DNA of 64,000 bases from an uncultured Bacteroidales bacterium (GCA_944326365.1 CALVDR010000006.1:1-64000), one strand, 5' to 3'. Shown: positions 52,437 through 61,550, counted from the first letter of the stretch. Notes: generated by a model not told the origin, from the sequence alone. Numbers and translations: made by a program.

Positions 52437-55076
52437 ATGGGAAAGAACATTTATCTGATCGACGGCCACGCACTGATCTTCAAGATGTATTATGCTTTCA
52501 TCAGAAGGCCGATGATAAACTCGAAAGGGATAGATACCTCCATCCTTTTCGGGTTCACGAAATATATCCTGGAGCTGATAGAAAGAGAGAAGCCCACTCA
52601 TCTGGCAGTGGCATTCGACCCTCCCGGAGGCACATTCAGGAACAGTATCTATCCTGAATACAAGGCCACCAGGGAGGAGACCCCGCAGCTGGTAATAGAC
52701 TCTCTCGAACCGCTGACCGAACTCTGCAAGGCTCTGAGAATACCGGTGATGATGGTTCCGGGCTATGAGGCCGACGATGTCATCGGATCCATGTCCAGAA
52801 AATGCGAGAAGGAAGGTTTTACGGTCTATATGGTGACCCCTGACAAGGACTACGGCCAGCTGATATCCGACCATGTCATCCAGTACAAGCCGGGAAAGGC
52901 CGGAGGGGAAAGGGAACTGGTCGACAAGGAGGCCATATGCCGGAAATACGGGATACAGAGACCGGAGCAGGTGATAGACATGCTCACGATATGCGGAGAC
53001 ACTTCGGACAATGTCCCCGGAGTCAAGGGTGTGGGAGAGGTCGGCGCCGGCAGGCTCATAGCGAAATACGGCTCGGTAGAAAACATCTACAGACACCTGG
53101 ACGAGCTGACCCCGAAACAGAAAGCGGCATTCGAGGAGGCTGAAGACCACATAGAAATGAGCCATACCCTCGTGACCATCCGGACTGACGTGGAAACAGG
53201 ACTGGACCCCGATGATGCGGAAGTCAGGTCAGACTATGCGCCCGAGGTGGCGGATCTCTTCGAAAAATACGAGTTCAAGTCCCTTTCCAGATTCATAAGC
53301 CATATAGAACCTGTCCGGAAAGAAGAAAAAAAGCTGGAAATAAGGGAAATATCCCCTGCCGAGTTCCAGAGGACAGCACAAAGGGCAGGAATCTTCAGCA
53401 TGGCCGCCGATTTCTGCGGGGAGGGGATTTTCGCGACTGTGGCAAAGCTGACCGTCGGAACGGTCATTGACGGAGTCAATTATTGCGCCAGCGGAAAGCA
53501 TTCGGATTTCAGGGATATTGTCGAAGACGGAAGGATAAGGAAATGCGGCTACGACTTCAAATCCATGATCAACGCTCTGGACAGGGACGGGGTGACGGTC
53601 GGGGGCACGCTTCTGGACATCGAACTGATGCATTATCTCATAAATCCGGAAAAGAGCCACAAGGCAGGCATCCTGGCGATGAGCTATCTGGGCATAAACC
53701 TGGAGGAAGGGACCGGACAGCCTGTGCAGAAATCCCTGTTCGAGGAAAACGATGTGGCAGACATCGGGCCAAGGAATCTGGAGGCGGTAGCGGACGTGCT
53801 GCTGACTGACAGAATCATGAAGGAACTGGCCGGAACCGGAGCGGACAGGCTGTATCTCAAAATGGAGGAGCCTCTGGTCAGGGTTCTGGCCAGGATGGAG
53901 AGGAACGGAGTGAAAGTGGATTTGCCACAGCTGAAGAAATTCGAGACGGAACTGAGGGCGGAGCTGGCAGGAATACAGGCCGGAATCCGCGAAATGGCAG
54001 GTGAACCGGAGCTGAACATATCCTCTCCTATGCAGGTGGGCATAGTGCTGTTCGAGAAACTGGCCCTGGACCCGAAAGCGAAAAAGACAGGCAGCAAGGG
54101 ATATTACTCCACCGATGAGGAGACTTTGGCCGCAATCCAGGACAAGCATCCGATAGTGAACGAAATACTTGAGTTCCGGGCAGTGAAGAAGCTGCTGTCA
54201 TCCTATATCGAACCGTTCCCGGGGTTCATAAACCCGGTGACCGGAAAAGTTCACACCACGTTCAACCAGGCACTGACAGCCACAGGCAGACTCAGTTCGT
54301 CGAAGCCGAACCTGCAGAATATTCCGGTAAGGACGGAGAGAGGAAGGGAAATCAGGAAAGCATTCATCCCGTCAGCTCCGGACGGTGTCATCATGTCCGC
54401 GGACTATTCGCAGATAGAACTGAGAATCATGGCGCACCTGAGCGGAGATGCTCATCTGATCGAAGCGTTCAGGCAGGGAAAGGACGTGCACGCCATCACG
54501 GCGGCCAAGATATTCGGGATAGACGCTGACGAAGTGACTCCGGACCAGAGGCGGATAGCCAAGACAGCGAATTTCGGCATCATGTACGGCATTTCAGCGT
54601 TCGGATTGGCCCAGAGGCTTAAAATCCCGCGCGGGGATGCGAAGAAAATCATAGATGACTATTTCACGAATTTTCCTGCCGTTTCGGCTTTCATCAGTGA
54701 CACCATAGCCTCGGCACGCGAAAAAGGCTATGTAGAGACCCTTTTCGGCAGACGGAGATATCTTCCGGACATCACATCCAGAAATGCCACCGTACGCGCC
54801 CTGGCCGAAAGGAATGCCGTGAATGCCCCCATCCAGGGAACGTCCGCGGACATCATCAAGATAGCCATGGTGGAAGTGGACAGGGAAATGCAGGCGCAGG
54901 GCCTGAAAAGCAGGATGGTACTGCAGGTGCACGACGAACTGGTGTTCGACGCCGTACAGGAAGAAATCGGCACGCTGGAACGCATGGTAGTGGAGAAGAT
55001 GCAGAATGTCATAGAATTGTCAATACCTCTGACAGTAGAATGCAATTATGGGAAAAACTGGCTCGAAGCTCACTGA
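52437..55076 (+). CDS. polA: DNA polymerase I with degenerate proofreading domain
   Basis: The 879-residue protein has an intact 5'-3' exonuclease domain (IYLIDGHALIFKMYYAF, GYEADDVIGSM, TPDKDYGQLI, GDTSDNVPGVKGVG). The polymerase domain keeps motif A (SADYSQIELRIMAHLS), the O helix (RRIAKTANFGIMYGISAFGLAQ) and motif C (QVHDELVFD). The central 3'-5' exonuclease region (about residues 305-440) lacks the expected DxE; the equivalent stretch reads IFSMAADFCGEG. Proofreading is probably lost. It repairs gaps and processes Okazaki fragments. The next gene starts inside its 3' end. Confidence 0.95.
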   Translation: MGKNIYLIDGHALIFKMYYAFIRRPMINSKGIDTSILFGFTKYILELIEREKPTHLAVAFDPPGGTFRNSIYPEYKATREETPQLVIDSLEPLTELCKALRIPVMMVPGYEADDVIGSMSRKCEKEGFTVYMVTPDKDYGQLISDHVIQYKPGKAGGERELVDKEAICRKYGIQRPEQVIDMLTICGDTSDNVPGVKGVGEVGAGRLIAKYGSVENIYRHLDELTPKQKAAFEEAEDHIEMSHTLVTIRTDVETGLDPDDAEVRSDYAPEVADLFEKYEFKSLSRFISHIEPVRKEEKKLEIREISPAEFQRTAQRAGIFSMAADFCGEGIFATVAKLTVGTVIDGVNYCASGKHSDFRDIVEDGRIRKCGYDFKSMINALDRDGVTVGGTLLDIELMHYLINPEKSHKAGILAMSYLGINLEEGTGQPVQKSLFEENDVADIGPRNLEAVADVLLTDRIMKELAGTGADRLYLKMEEPLVRVLARMERNGVKVDLPQLKKFETELRAELAGIQAGIREMAGEPELNISSPMQVGIVLFEKLALDPKAKKTGSKGYYSTDEETLAAIQDKHPIVNEILEFRAVKKLLSSYIEPFPGFINPVTGKVHTTFNQALTATGRLSSSKPNLQNIPVRTERGREIRKAFIPSAPDGVIMSADYSQIELRIMAHLSGDAHLIEAFRQGKDVHAITAAKIFGIDADEVTPDQRRIAKTANFGIMYGISAFGLAQRLKIPRGDAKKIIDDYFTNFPAVSAFISDTIASAREKGYVETLFGRRRYLPDITSRNATVRALAERNAVNAPIQGTSADIIKIAMVEVDREMQAQGLKSRMVLQVHDELVFDAVQEEIGTLERMVVEKMQNVIELSIPLTVECNYGKNWLEAH

Positions 55077-55647
55077 TCTGACCGACATGGAACTGATCCG
55101 CCTGGCGATGGAGCAGAATCAGGCAGCATACATAGTATTGTACACCAGATACAACATCGGGGTGAGGAACCATATCGCCAAATACGTATCCCAGAACGAA
55201 GATATCGAGGACATAATGCTGGAAAGTTTCCAGAAAGCGTTCAGCCAGATGGCGCTGTACAACCCCGAATACAAGTTCTCCACATGGCTGTTCAGAATAG
55301 CGAGGAACACGGCTCTGGATCATATAGGAAGGAAAGACAGGGAGAAGAACAACATGCCGGTGACATCAATCAGCGAGCAGATGTCGGAGATAAACGACAT
55401 CCCCGCACCGGTCCACAATCCGGAAGAAGACATCATCAAACAGCAGGAATACGACAAGTGGATCGCGAACATAGGCAAGTTGAAGGAAGACTACAGGACA
55501 GTGGCCAAGATGAACCTGATAGACAACTTCGGCTACAAGGAAATCGCCGATGCCCTGGACCTGCCGATAAACACGGTGAAGACCAGAATACGCAGGGCCA
55601 AGGAGCAGCTGCTGAAAATGATGGAAATATCGGACGAGCTGCAATAG
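55048..55647 (+). CDS. ECF-type RNA polymerase sigma-70 factor
   Basis: The 199-residue sigma factor has region 2 (AAYIVLYTRYNIGVRNHIAKYVSQNEDIEDIMLESFQKAF, FSTWLFRIARNTALDHIGRK) and region 4 (LKEDYRTVAKMNLIDNFGYKEIADALDLPINTVKTRIRRAKEQLLKMM). The start at 55048 overlaps polA by 29 nt; ATG 55087 (MELIRLAMEQNQ) is possible but would trim the usual LTDMELIRL entry. No anti-sigma gene is adjacent. It is a stable, polA-linked housekeeping-type ECF factor in this layout, with unknown regulon. Confidence 0.93.
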   Translation: MGKTGSKLTDLTDMELIRLAMEQNQAAYIVLYTRYNIGVRNHIAKYVSQNEDIEDIMLESFQKAFSQMALYNPEYKFSTWLFRIARNTALDHIGRKDREKNNMPVTSISEQMSEINDIPAPVHNPEEDIIKQQEYDKWIANIGKLKEDYRTVAKMNLIDNFGYKEIADALDLPINTVKTRIRRAKEQLLKMMEISDELQ

Positions 55648-55678
55648 CACACGCCCGGAAACCCCAAAAACCAACGTG

Positions 55679-56362
55679 ATGGTATTTGAAGAATTCATGG
55701 ATATTGTCAGCGAAGCATTCGGCGGGCTGACGGAGAAGCAGACCGGACAGTTCCGGATGCTGCAGGACCTGTATACTGACTGGAACTCGAAAATAAACGT
55801 CATATCGAGAAAAGATATCGGAGAGCTGTACAGCCACCATGTACTCCACTCCCTCGCCATCGCCAGATACCTGAAAATGGCCATGCCAGCTGTCTACGAA
55901 GAACTCAGGAGCCCTGCGGGCAATGTCAGACTGCTGGACATAGGGACCGGCGGGGGATTTCCCGGAATTCCGCTGGCAATACTCTTCCCGGGAGGAAAAT
56001 TCACCCTCTGCGACTCCATAGGGAAAAAAATCAAGGTGGCTTCAGCTGTCGCCGCAAGCATCGGGCTGGACAATGCCGTGACAGTAAACGCACGGGCAGA
56101 AGCCCTGACGGGCAAATTCGACTTCATCGTTTCGCGTGCTGTGACATCCATTGAGAATTTTCTTCCGTGGACGAAAGGCCGGTTCTCCCGGGGCATCCTG
56201 TATCTGAAAGGCGGCGACATCGCGGAAGAGTTGGGGACAGCCATGCGGAAATTCAATATCAGACCCGGCTCTGTCCATATCTGGAAAGTGGACACATGGC
56301 TTCAGGATGAGTATTTCGAAGGCAAGATGGTGATTTTCTTCGAGGGCAAAGGAAGTTTTTAG
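55679..56362 (+). CDS. rsmG: 16S rRNA (guanine527-N7)-methyltransferase RsmG
   Basis: The 227-residue SAM-dependent enzyme (formerly GidB) shows LYTDWNSKINVISRKDIGELYSHHVLHSLAIA, the SAM-binding LLDIGTGGGFPGIPLAILFP, and FIVSRAVTSIENFLPW. The frame opens with GTG at 55676 next to ATG 55679; the ATG is chosen. It follows the sigma gene by 31 nt. Confidence 0.96.
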   Translation: MVFEEFMDIVSEAFGGLTEKQTGQFRMLQDLYTDWNSKINVISRKDIGELYSHHVLHSLAIARYLKMAMPAVYEELRSPAGNVRLLDIGTGGGFPGIPLAILFPGGKFTLCDSIGKKIKVASAVAASIGLDNAVTVNARAEALTGKFDFIVSRAVTSIENFLPWTKGRFSRGILYLKGGDIAEELGTAMRKFNIRPGSVHIWKVDTWLQDEYFEGKMVIFFEGKGSF

Positions 56363-56370
56363 GAAAATAA

Positions 56371-56401
56371 TTTGTAATTAAAGTGAAAAATACTACCTTT
56401 G
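56371..56401 (+). promoter_or_regulatory. Promoter of rpmH
   Basis: TTTG 56371-56374 and TACCTTTG 56394-56401, spaced by 19 nt, 37 nt before the rpmH ATG. Confidence 0.8.
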
Positions 56402-56438
56402 CACTCCCAATTTATGAAGAAAATAAAAACACAAGATA

Positions 56439-56591
56439 ATGAAAAGAACATTCCAACCTTCACAGCGTAAGCGTCGCAACAAGCACGGATTCCGTGAGCG
56501 TATGTCTACACCTAACGGACGTCGTGTTCTTGCAGCACGCCGCCGTCATGGACGCAAGAAACTGACTGTTTCTGCTGAAGACAGATTCTAG
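56439..56591 (+). CDS. rpmH: 50S ribosomal protein L34
   Basis: The 50-residue basic protein [20 protein letters not shown]...ending TVSAEDRF is a clear bL34, with the conserved NKHGF and [10 protein letters not shown] segments. It is a small structural protein of the large ribosomal subunit. It has its own promoter and terminator. dnaA and rnpA, its frequent neighbours in other bacteria, are not adjacent. Confidence 0.98.
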   Translation: MKRTFQPSQRKRRNKHGFRERMSTPNGRRVLAARRRHGRKKLTVSAEDRF

Positions 56592-56616
56592 GAAAGGATT
56601 TTTCCGATTAGAAAAT

Positions 56617-56646
56617 AAAAAGGATGGCCTGGCGGTCATCCTTTTT
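56617..56646 (+). terminator. Terminator after rpmH
   Basis: AAAAAGGATGGCC / GGTCATCCTTTTT stem followed by TATTTT. The symmetrical A/T flanks allow use from both strands. Confidence 0.85.
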
Positions 56647-56690
56647 ATTTTAACGAAATATAACGCGAGTCCGATGAAAAGAACGAATCG

Positions 56691-56749
56691 TAACATCAGT
56701 CCGACGAAGTCTCCGGTACTGAGCAGAATAATTCATCGAACTGACGTTA
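56691..56749. repeat. 59-bp dispersed palindromic repeat, copy between rpmH and the DoxX-like gene
   Basis: TAACATCAGTCCGACGAA and TTCATCGAACTGACGTTA bracket a loop with CTCCGGTACTGAGCAGAAT. The arms have a few mismatches relative to copy A. It lies in the 170-nt gap between convergent genes. Confidence 0.8.
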
Positions 56750-56762
56750 ATATATCCTGCTG

Positions 56763-58007
56763 TCAAAGGAGGAGCATCACGGCAAATGAGAACAGGAGCA
56801 GGGCCTGGAAAAGGAGATTTCCTACCGTGCCGTAGGAAAGAAGAGGTTCGGTGGGGTCTTCCTGCCCGAGTTCCTTCATCCTGCTGTCTCCCGGGAATCC
56901 TCTGAAAGACCATTTCCTCACCAGAAAGCCTTCTGAAAAATATGTCGCTCCGCCGTTCGACCTGTTCAGGGTGATCAGGGTCTTGTAGTCGGAGTAGAAG
57001 AATGAATCGCGGAGCAGGTCCATATCGATACCGTCCTCCTGTTCCAGCAGCGAAAGTATGTCCTGCCCTTTTTCAGGAGAGGCGGCCACCAGCACCAGCG
57101 GACGGAAACCGTTTTCGGCAGCGGAACCGATATAGGAAGAGATTGTCCGCCACTTCCTCACGGAAAGCCTTTCCGGGGCATAGACGCTCACTACCATGAC
57201 CTTGTGTCCTACTGCCATACGGTCATGGTACTCTCCGTATCCATCTATCACAGGGAGGGAGATGACGGATTCACCGTAGCGTACATTCTCCTCCTTCTTC
57301 ACCGTCTCGGTGGAAACGAATGTCCATGTGGAGTCCGGCAGATCATCCAGAGTGAACTCCCTGGTCCTGCCGTTCTTTTCATAGACAAACACTGCCTCAT
57401 ATTCGTCCTCGGCGGCCAATGTACTGCCGGGATGCCTTTCCGAAGCCTCCAGACGGGCCGATGCGGAATAATCCGTAAAGTCCACCACCGGTATGTACAT
57501 AAGTGAATATACCGCGAAAAGCGCCAGGGCGGCTGTCACCAGGGAGAATGCCACGTATTTCCTTTTTTTCGGTCTTCCGAGGGAGGAAAACGGGAAAAAC
57601 GATATGCAGCACAGCACCGAAAGTATCAGATTCTTGACAAATGTCTGCATGTGGGTCAGATGGACGGCTTCACCGAAACATCCGCAGTCCATGACAGGGT
57701 CGAATACCAGCAGCGCCACCGATATGAGCATGAATATCCCCATGGCCACGAGAGCCGCCAAGGCAGTGACCCGCCTCCATACCCCTGTGATCAGAGCCGC
57801 CCCTATCAGCGTTTCCGCCATAGAGACAGCCACTGCCACCGGTTTGGCGGAAAAGGACAGGAAATCCATATGCATGAATTTGTAGTACTCATCCACTATC
57901 ATGCTTGTACCCACAGGGTCCAGGAGTTTCAGCACCCCGGATATGAAGAATACGATTCCGACCAGATAGCCGCAGAATCTTTTGGTCCTGTTCAAAATTA
58001 TATTCAT
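56763..58007 (-). CDS. DoxX/MauE-like membrane protein (BT_3928-type)
   Basis: The 414-residue protein has four N-terminal membrane helices of the DoxX/MauE type (YLVGIVFFISGVLKLLDPVGTSMIVDEYY, AETLIGAALITGVWRRVTAL, MGIFMLISVALLVFDPVMDCGCFG). The paired CGC cysteines are typical of MauE-like quinone-coupled proteins. A further helix, a thioredoxin-like periplasmic domain without a CxxC motif and a C-terminal helix (LLFQALLLFSFAVMLLL) follow. A redox role in the envelope is likely but unproven. It is 12 nt downstream of tmk on the same strand. Confidence 0.8.
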   Translation of the reverse strand: MNIILNRTKRFCGYLVGIVFFISGVLKLLDPVGTSMIVDEYYKFMHMDFLSFSAKPVAVAVSMAETLIGAALITGVWRRVTALAALVAMGIFMLISVALLVFDPVMDCGCFGEAVHLTHMQTFVKNLILSVLCCISFFPFSSLGRPKKRKYVAFSLVTAALALFAVYSLMYIPVVDFTDYSASARLEASERHPGSTLAAEDEYEAVFVYEKNGRTREFTLDDLPDSTWTFVSTETVKKEENVRYGESVISLPVIDGYGEYHDRMAVGHKVMVVSVYAPERLSVRKWRTISSYIGSAAENGFRPLVLVAASPEKGQDILSLLEQEDGIDMDLLRDSFFYSDYKTLITLNRSNGGATYFSEGFLVRKWSFRGFPGDSRMKELGQEDPTEPLLSYGTVGNLLFQALLLFSFAVMLLL

Positions 58008-58019
58008 AAGGTATCCTGA

Positions 58020-58715
58020 TTAGTTTCTGTAAGCCCCGTCCAGGACCATGTCGGTGACTGATCTGATTCTGGAGAAAATTTCATCGGGAGGCAGCATCGA
58101 GCCGTCCGCAGCAGCACAGTCCACCCTCACGAACCTGGAGTCTTTCCCGCACTGCTGACGATACATGTCCCGGACTTTCTTCTGGAATTCCATATCGGCC
58201 TCGTGAATATCCCTGGCACCTTCCAGATAATCCCTGTCATGTCCTGTCCTGACAGATGAAAGTTTCCGTTCCACAAAACCTGTAGGGACATCCAGAAAGA
58301 TATTCAGGTCCGGCACCGGGAGGCCGAAATCATGATATTCGGTAGTGCATATCCAGTCACGCAGCCGTTCACGCTCGCCGGGATCATCAAGTTTCGCGCA
58401 TTGGTAGGCTATGTTCGAATAGACATATCTGTCCAGAAGGATGGTCCTGCCCTTTTTCAGGCTGTCTTTCATGCCGGGGGCGGCCTGATGTCTGTCTTCG
58501 GCGAAAAGCAGGGCCACAAGCTGAGGATGTACTGCATCATTCTCACCGAAGTCCCCTCTGAGGAAACGGCTGATCAGCCCGCCGTATACGGGAGCGTCAT
58601 ATCTCGGGAAATGGATATAGTCCACTTCGCCGCAGCGGGTTTCCAGATATTTTCTCAGTTTTCTGACCTGGGTGGATTTTCCTGCCCCGTCAAGTCCTTC
58701 CAATACTACTAGCAT
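58020..58715 (-). CDS. tmk: Thymidylate kinase
   Basis: The 231-residue kinase converts dTMP to dTDP. The P-loop is EGLDGAGKST, the DRY motif is LLDRYVYSNIAYQ, and the acceptor pocket HFPRYDAPVYGGLISRFL is intact. The lid loop is VRTGHDRDYLEGARDIHE. Its length is slightly above the usual 205-215 residues. It is divergent from folP. Confidence 0.96.
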   Translation of the reverse strand: MLVVLEGLDGAGKSTQVRKLRKYLETRCGEVDYIHFPRYDAPVYGGLISRFLRGDFGENDAVHPQLVALLFAEDRHQAAPGMKDSLKKGRTILLDRYVYSNIAYQCAKLDDPGERERLRDWICTTEYHDFGLPVPDLNIFLDVPTGFVERKLSSVRTGHDRDYLEGARDIHEADMEFQKKVRDMYRQQCGKDSRFVRVDCAAADGSMLPPDEIFSRIRSVTDMVLDGAYRN

Positions 58716-58783
58716 GATTTCAGAAAAATTTTCTAAAGATAATTTAAAAGGATATTTTTACAAAATCTTTGATATGGTACGCT

Positions 58784-58853
58784 GTCGGAGTCAGGCGGCA
58801 GCGCCCGTACAGACTACAACTCCCTCCGGGAGTCAACTGTACCCGACTCCGAC
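58784..58853 (+). ncRNA. Candidate structured leader element upstream of folP
   Basis: GTCGGAGTC (58784-58792) pairs with GACTCCGAC (58845-58853). Inside are a GGCG/CGCC hairpin (58794-58805), a GTACAG/CTGTAC stem (58807-58812 with 58837-58842), and an apical ACTCCC/GGGAGT hairpin (58819-58833). Together they form a compact branched fold in the divergent tmk-folP gap, 38 nt before the folP ATG. It does not match a riboswitch consensus I can recall. It could be a folate-responsive leader, another cis-regulatory RNA or a short repeat. Confidence 0.45.
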
Positions 58854-58890
58854 GCAACACAATGATTTTGAGAAATTTCTTACGACAGCA

Positions 58891-59721
58891 ATGAATCATA
58901 TAATACTGAAAGACAGGGATATAACGGTAATGGGGATTCTGAACCTCACTCCGGACTCGTATTTTGCCGAAAGCAGATGCATGGGCGCAGACGGAAACAT
59001 TGACCTGGGACAGGTCCGAGAAAAAATAAGGAAAATGTTTGCGGACGGTGCCGGAATCGTAGACATAGGCGCCTGCTCGACCAGACCTGGAGCGGAACTG
59101 CCGGACGAAGACGAGGAATGGAGAAGGCTGTCCGTCCTGATGCCTGTCCTGAGGAAAGAATTCCCCGGGGGGATCTTCTCCGTGGACACTTTCCGAAGCG
59201 GAATCGTCAGAAAATGCTTCGAAGCCATCGGGAACTTCATCGTAAACGACATATCGGCGGGAGAAGACGACCCGAAAATGCTGGAGACTGTCGGGAAACT
59301 CGGACTGACATACGTGGCCATGCACAAGAAAGGGACTCCGTCGGACATGCAGGAAAGATGCAGCTACGGAGATGTCACGGAAGACGTGCTGGCCTATTTC
59401 CGGGATTTCGCTGTCAGGGCGGACAATGCCGGCATCACGGACTGGATCCTCGATCCCGGGTTCGGCTTCGCGAAGACCGTGGAGCAGAACTGGCAGCTGA
59501 TGCGCGAACTGGACAGATTTTCAGGACAGGGCAGAAAAGTATTGGTGGGCATTTCCAGAAAAAGCATGATATACAAGGCCTTGGGCATCACCCCGGAAGA
59601 GGCCCTTCCTCAGACCCAGGCCGCACATCTGGCCGCGTTGGAACGCGGAGCGGATATCCTCAGAGTCCATGATGTGGCCGAAGCTGTCCGCACTGTCCGG
59701 CTCTACCGCATGCTGCAATAA
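58891..59721 (+). CDS. folP: Dihydropteroate synthase
   Basis: The 276-residue enzyme joins p-aminobenzoate to dihydropterin pyrophosphate in folate synthesis. Motifs are VMGILNLTPDSYF, GAGIVDIGACSTRPGA, FSVDTFRSGIV, NDISAGEDD, DWILDPGFGFAKT and VGISRKSMI. In the second motif, Ala-Cys-Ser-Thr-Arg-Pro replaces the usual Gly-Glu-Ser-Thr-Arg-Pro. The start at 58891 (MNHIILKDRDITVMG) is preferred; the longer frame reaches into tmk and across the structured element. Confidence 0.96.
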   Translation: MNHIILKDRDITVMGILNLTPDSYFAESRCMGADGNIDLGQVREKIRKMFADGAGIVDIGACSTRPGAELPDEDEEWRRLSVLMPVLRKEFPGGIFSVDTFRSGIVRKCFEAIGNFIVNDISAGEDDPKMLETVGKLGLTYVAMHKKGTPSDMQERCSYGDVTEDVLAYFRDFAVRADNAGITDWILDPGFGFAKTVEQNWQLMRELDRFSGQGRKVLVGISRKSMIYKALGITPEEALPQTQAAHLAALERGADILRVHDVAEAVRTVRLYRMLQ

Positions 59722-59753
59722 AATTCATTTTTCGGATTTTCACCGAATATTAC

Positions 59754-59761
59754 TATTTTTG
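59754..59761 (+). promoter_or_regulatory. -7 element of purB
   Basis: TATTTTTG, 24 nt before the purB ATG. No clear -33 box. Confidence 0.5.
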
Positions 59762-59784
59762 TATGATGTACAAATAAAACAGCA

Positions 59785-61125
59785 ATGAACAACGATTCAC
59801 TTATGGCAGTATCGCCTGTCGACGGACGGTACGAGCGTCAGACAGAGCCCCTCAGGGAGTATTTCAGCGAATTTGCATTGATCCGCTACCGTATCCGCGT
59901 CGAAATAGAATATTTCATAGCCCTCTGCGAAATCCCGCTTCCGCAGCTGGCAGACTTCGACCATGCGAAATTCGAGGCTCTCAGGGACATATACAGGAAA
60001 TTCACTCCTGAAGAAGCCGCGAAAGTGAAGGAGATAGAAAAGGTGACAAACCACGACGTGAAGGCCGTGGAATATTTCATAAAGGAAAAATTCCAGGAAG
60101 CCGGCATCATGAAATGGGGTGAATTCGTCCATTTCGGACTCACCTCACAGGATATAAACAACACCTCCGTACCGCTTTCGCTCAAGGAGGCCGTCGAAAA
60201 CTGCTGGCTTCCGCTCATGAACGAAGTTCTGGACACGGTCAGGAAAATGGCTGAAGAATGGAAAGACATCCCGATGCTCGCGAAGACCCACGGACAGCCG
60301 GCTTCCCCTACGAAGGTGGGCAAGGAATTCAGGGTATTCCAGGTGCGCCTGGAAGAACAGCTCAGGCAGTTCTCCCTGCTGTCCTACCCTGCCAAATTCG
60401 GAGGCGCGACAGGAAACATGAACGCACACAAGGTGGCATATCCCGGCATAGACTGGATCGGTTTCGGTAACAGGTTCGTGTCATCACTCGGGCTGAAAAG
60501 ATCATTCCCGACCACCCAGATCGAGCACTACGACAACCTGGCAGCCATCTTCGACAACATGCGCAGGATAAACACCATCCTCATCGACATGGCCCGCGAC
60601 ATCTGGACCTACATCTCGATGGAATATTTCAAGCAGAAAGTGAACAAGAACGAGGTCGGTTCGTCCGCCATGCCTCACAAGGTGAACCCGATAGACTTCG
60701 AGAATGCCGAAGGGAATCTGGGAATGGCCGATGCAGTCCTGACTTTCCTGTCCATGAAACTGCCGATATCAAGACTCCAGCGTGACCTGACAGACTCGAC
60801 CGTGCTCAGAAACATCGGGGTGCCTGTTGCTCATCAGATTATAGCGCTGAACTCGCTGAAGAAGGGACTCGGCAAACTGATCCTCAACGAAGCCGCCATA
60901 GAAGCAGACCTGGAAAGGAACTGGGCAGTGGTGGCGGAAGCCATACAGACCATACTCAGGCGCGAGAACTATCCGAATCCTTATGAGACTCTGAAAGCCC
61001 TGACACGTACCGGTTCCGTGATAAACCACGAGACCATCGCAGACTTCATAGAAACGCTGAATGTCAGAGAAGAGGTGAAAGAGGAGCTGAGAGCCATCAC
61101 TCCGATGACCTACACCGGATTCTAG
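59785..61125 (+). CDS. purB: Adenylosuccinate lyase
   Basis: The 446-residue enzyme acts twice in purine synthesis (SAICAR to AICAR, adenylosuccinate to AMP). It begins MNNDSLMAVSPVDGRYERQTEPL. It carries VTNHDVKAVEYFIKEKF, HFGLTSQDINNTSVPL, the catalytic TKTHGQPASPTK-type histidine (LAKTHGQPASPTKVGKEF) and the fumarase-superfamily signature SSAMPHKVNPIDFENAEGN. Single gene, convergent with the FtsB-like gene. Confidence 0.97.
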   Translation: MNNDSLMAVSPVDGRYERQTEPLREYFSEFALIRYRIRVEIEYFIALCEIPLPQLADFDHAKFEALRDIYRKFTPEEAAKVKEIEKVTNHDVKAVEYFIKEKFQEAGIMKWGEFVHFGLTSQDINNTSVPLSLKEAVENCWLPLMNEVLDTVRKMAEEWKDIPMLAKTHGQPASPTKVGKEFRVFQVRLEEQLRQFSLLSYPAKFGGATGNMNAHKVAYPGIDWIGFGNRFVSSLGLKRSFPTTQIEHYDNLAAIFDNMRRINTILIDMARDIWTYISMEYFKQKVNKNEVGSSAMPHKVNPIDFENAEGNLGMADAVLTFLSMKLPISRLQRDLTDSTVLRNIGVPVAHQIIALNSLKKGLGKLILNEAAIEADLERNWAVVAEAIQTILRRENYPNPYETLKALTRTGSVINHETIADFIETLNVREEVKEELRAITPMTYTGF

Positions 61126-61144
61126 TCCGGATTCAGGGAAATGA

Positions 61145-61450
61145 CTAATCCTTGAGAATGTATACGTCTTCGCCAGGGGCAGCCAGATGGAACTGTTCCC
61201 TGGCGAATTTTTCGAGTGTATCCCTGTCAGTGACCAGCATGTCGATTCTGGCATCCAGTTTCTGCAGTTCTTCACGGTACTGCCGGATCTGTTCTTCCTG
61301 ACGGGCTTTCTCCCTGGAAGCCCCTATCCAGTGAAAGATATTGTTCCCGGGCTTGAAGAACACGAACAGCACAAAGAACAGAGTGGCTACAGCCACGAAC
61401 CCGGCAAAACTGCCCGGCCCGCCTCGGAATATTTTCCTCAATTTCTTCAT
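61145..61450 (-). CDS. FtsB/DivIC-family septum formation initiator
   Basis: The 101-residue protein has a short cytoplasmic tail (MKKLRKIFRGG), one membrane helix (FAGFVAVATLFFVLFVFF) and a periplasmic coiled coil (EKARQEEQIRQYREELQKLDARIDMLVTDRDTLEKFAREQFHLAAPGEDVYIL) ending in the family's AREQFH and EDVYI patterns. It would act with FtsL and FtsQ at the divisome. The start at 61450 places the helix correctly. Confidence 0.9.
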   Translation of the reverse strand: MKKLRKIFRGGPGSFAGFVAVATLFFVLFVFFKPGNNIFHWIGASREKARQEEQIRQYREELQKLDARIDMLVTDRDTLEKFAREQFHLAAPGEDVYILKD

Positions 61451-61509
61451 ATGCCCTGGGATATTGGAAAGTTTTTCTTTTCCGGATATATTATTCGGCA
61501 AAAATAATT

Positions 61510-61517
61510 AAATTTGA
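61510..61517 (+). promoter_or_regulatory. -7 element of the nucleotidyltransferase gene
   Basis: TAAATTTG matches TAnnTTTG, 34 nt before ATG 61551. Confidence 0.5.
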
Positions 61518-61550
61518 AGAATATATAAAACATTATAATCAATACTTATC

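Noticed and set aside
58672-58890. N-terminal extension of folP
   Set aside because: The extension overlaps tmk and the structured element, is low in conserved features, and the family start MNHIILKDRDITVMG fits at 58891.
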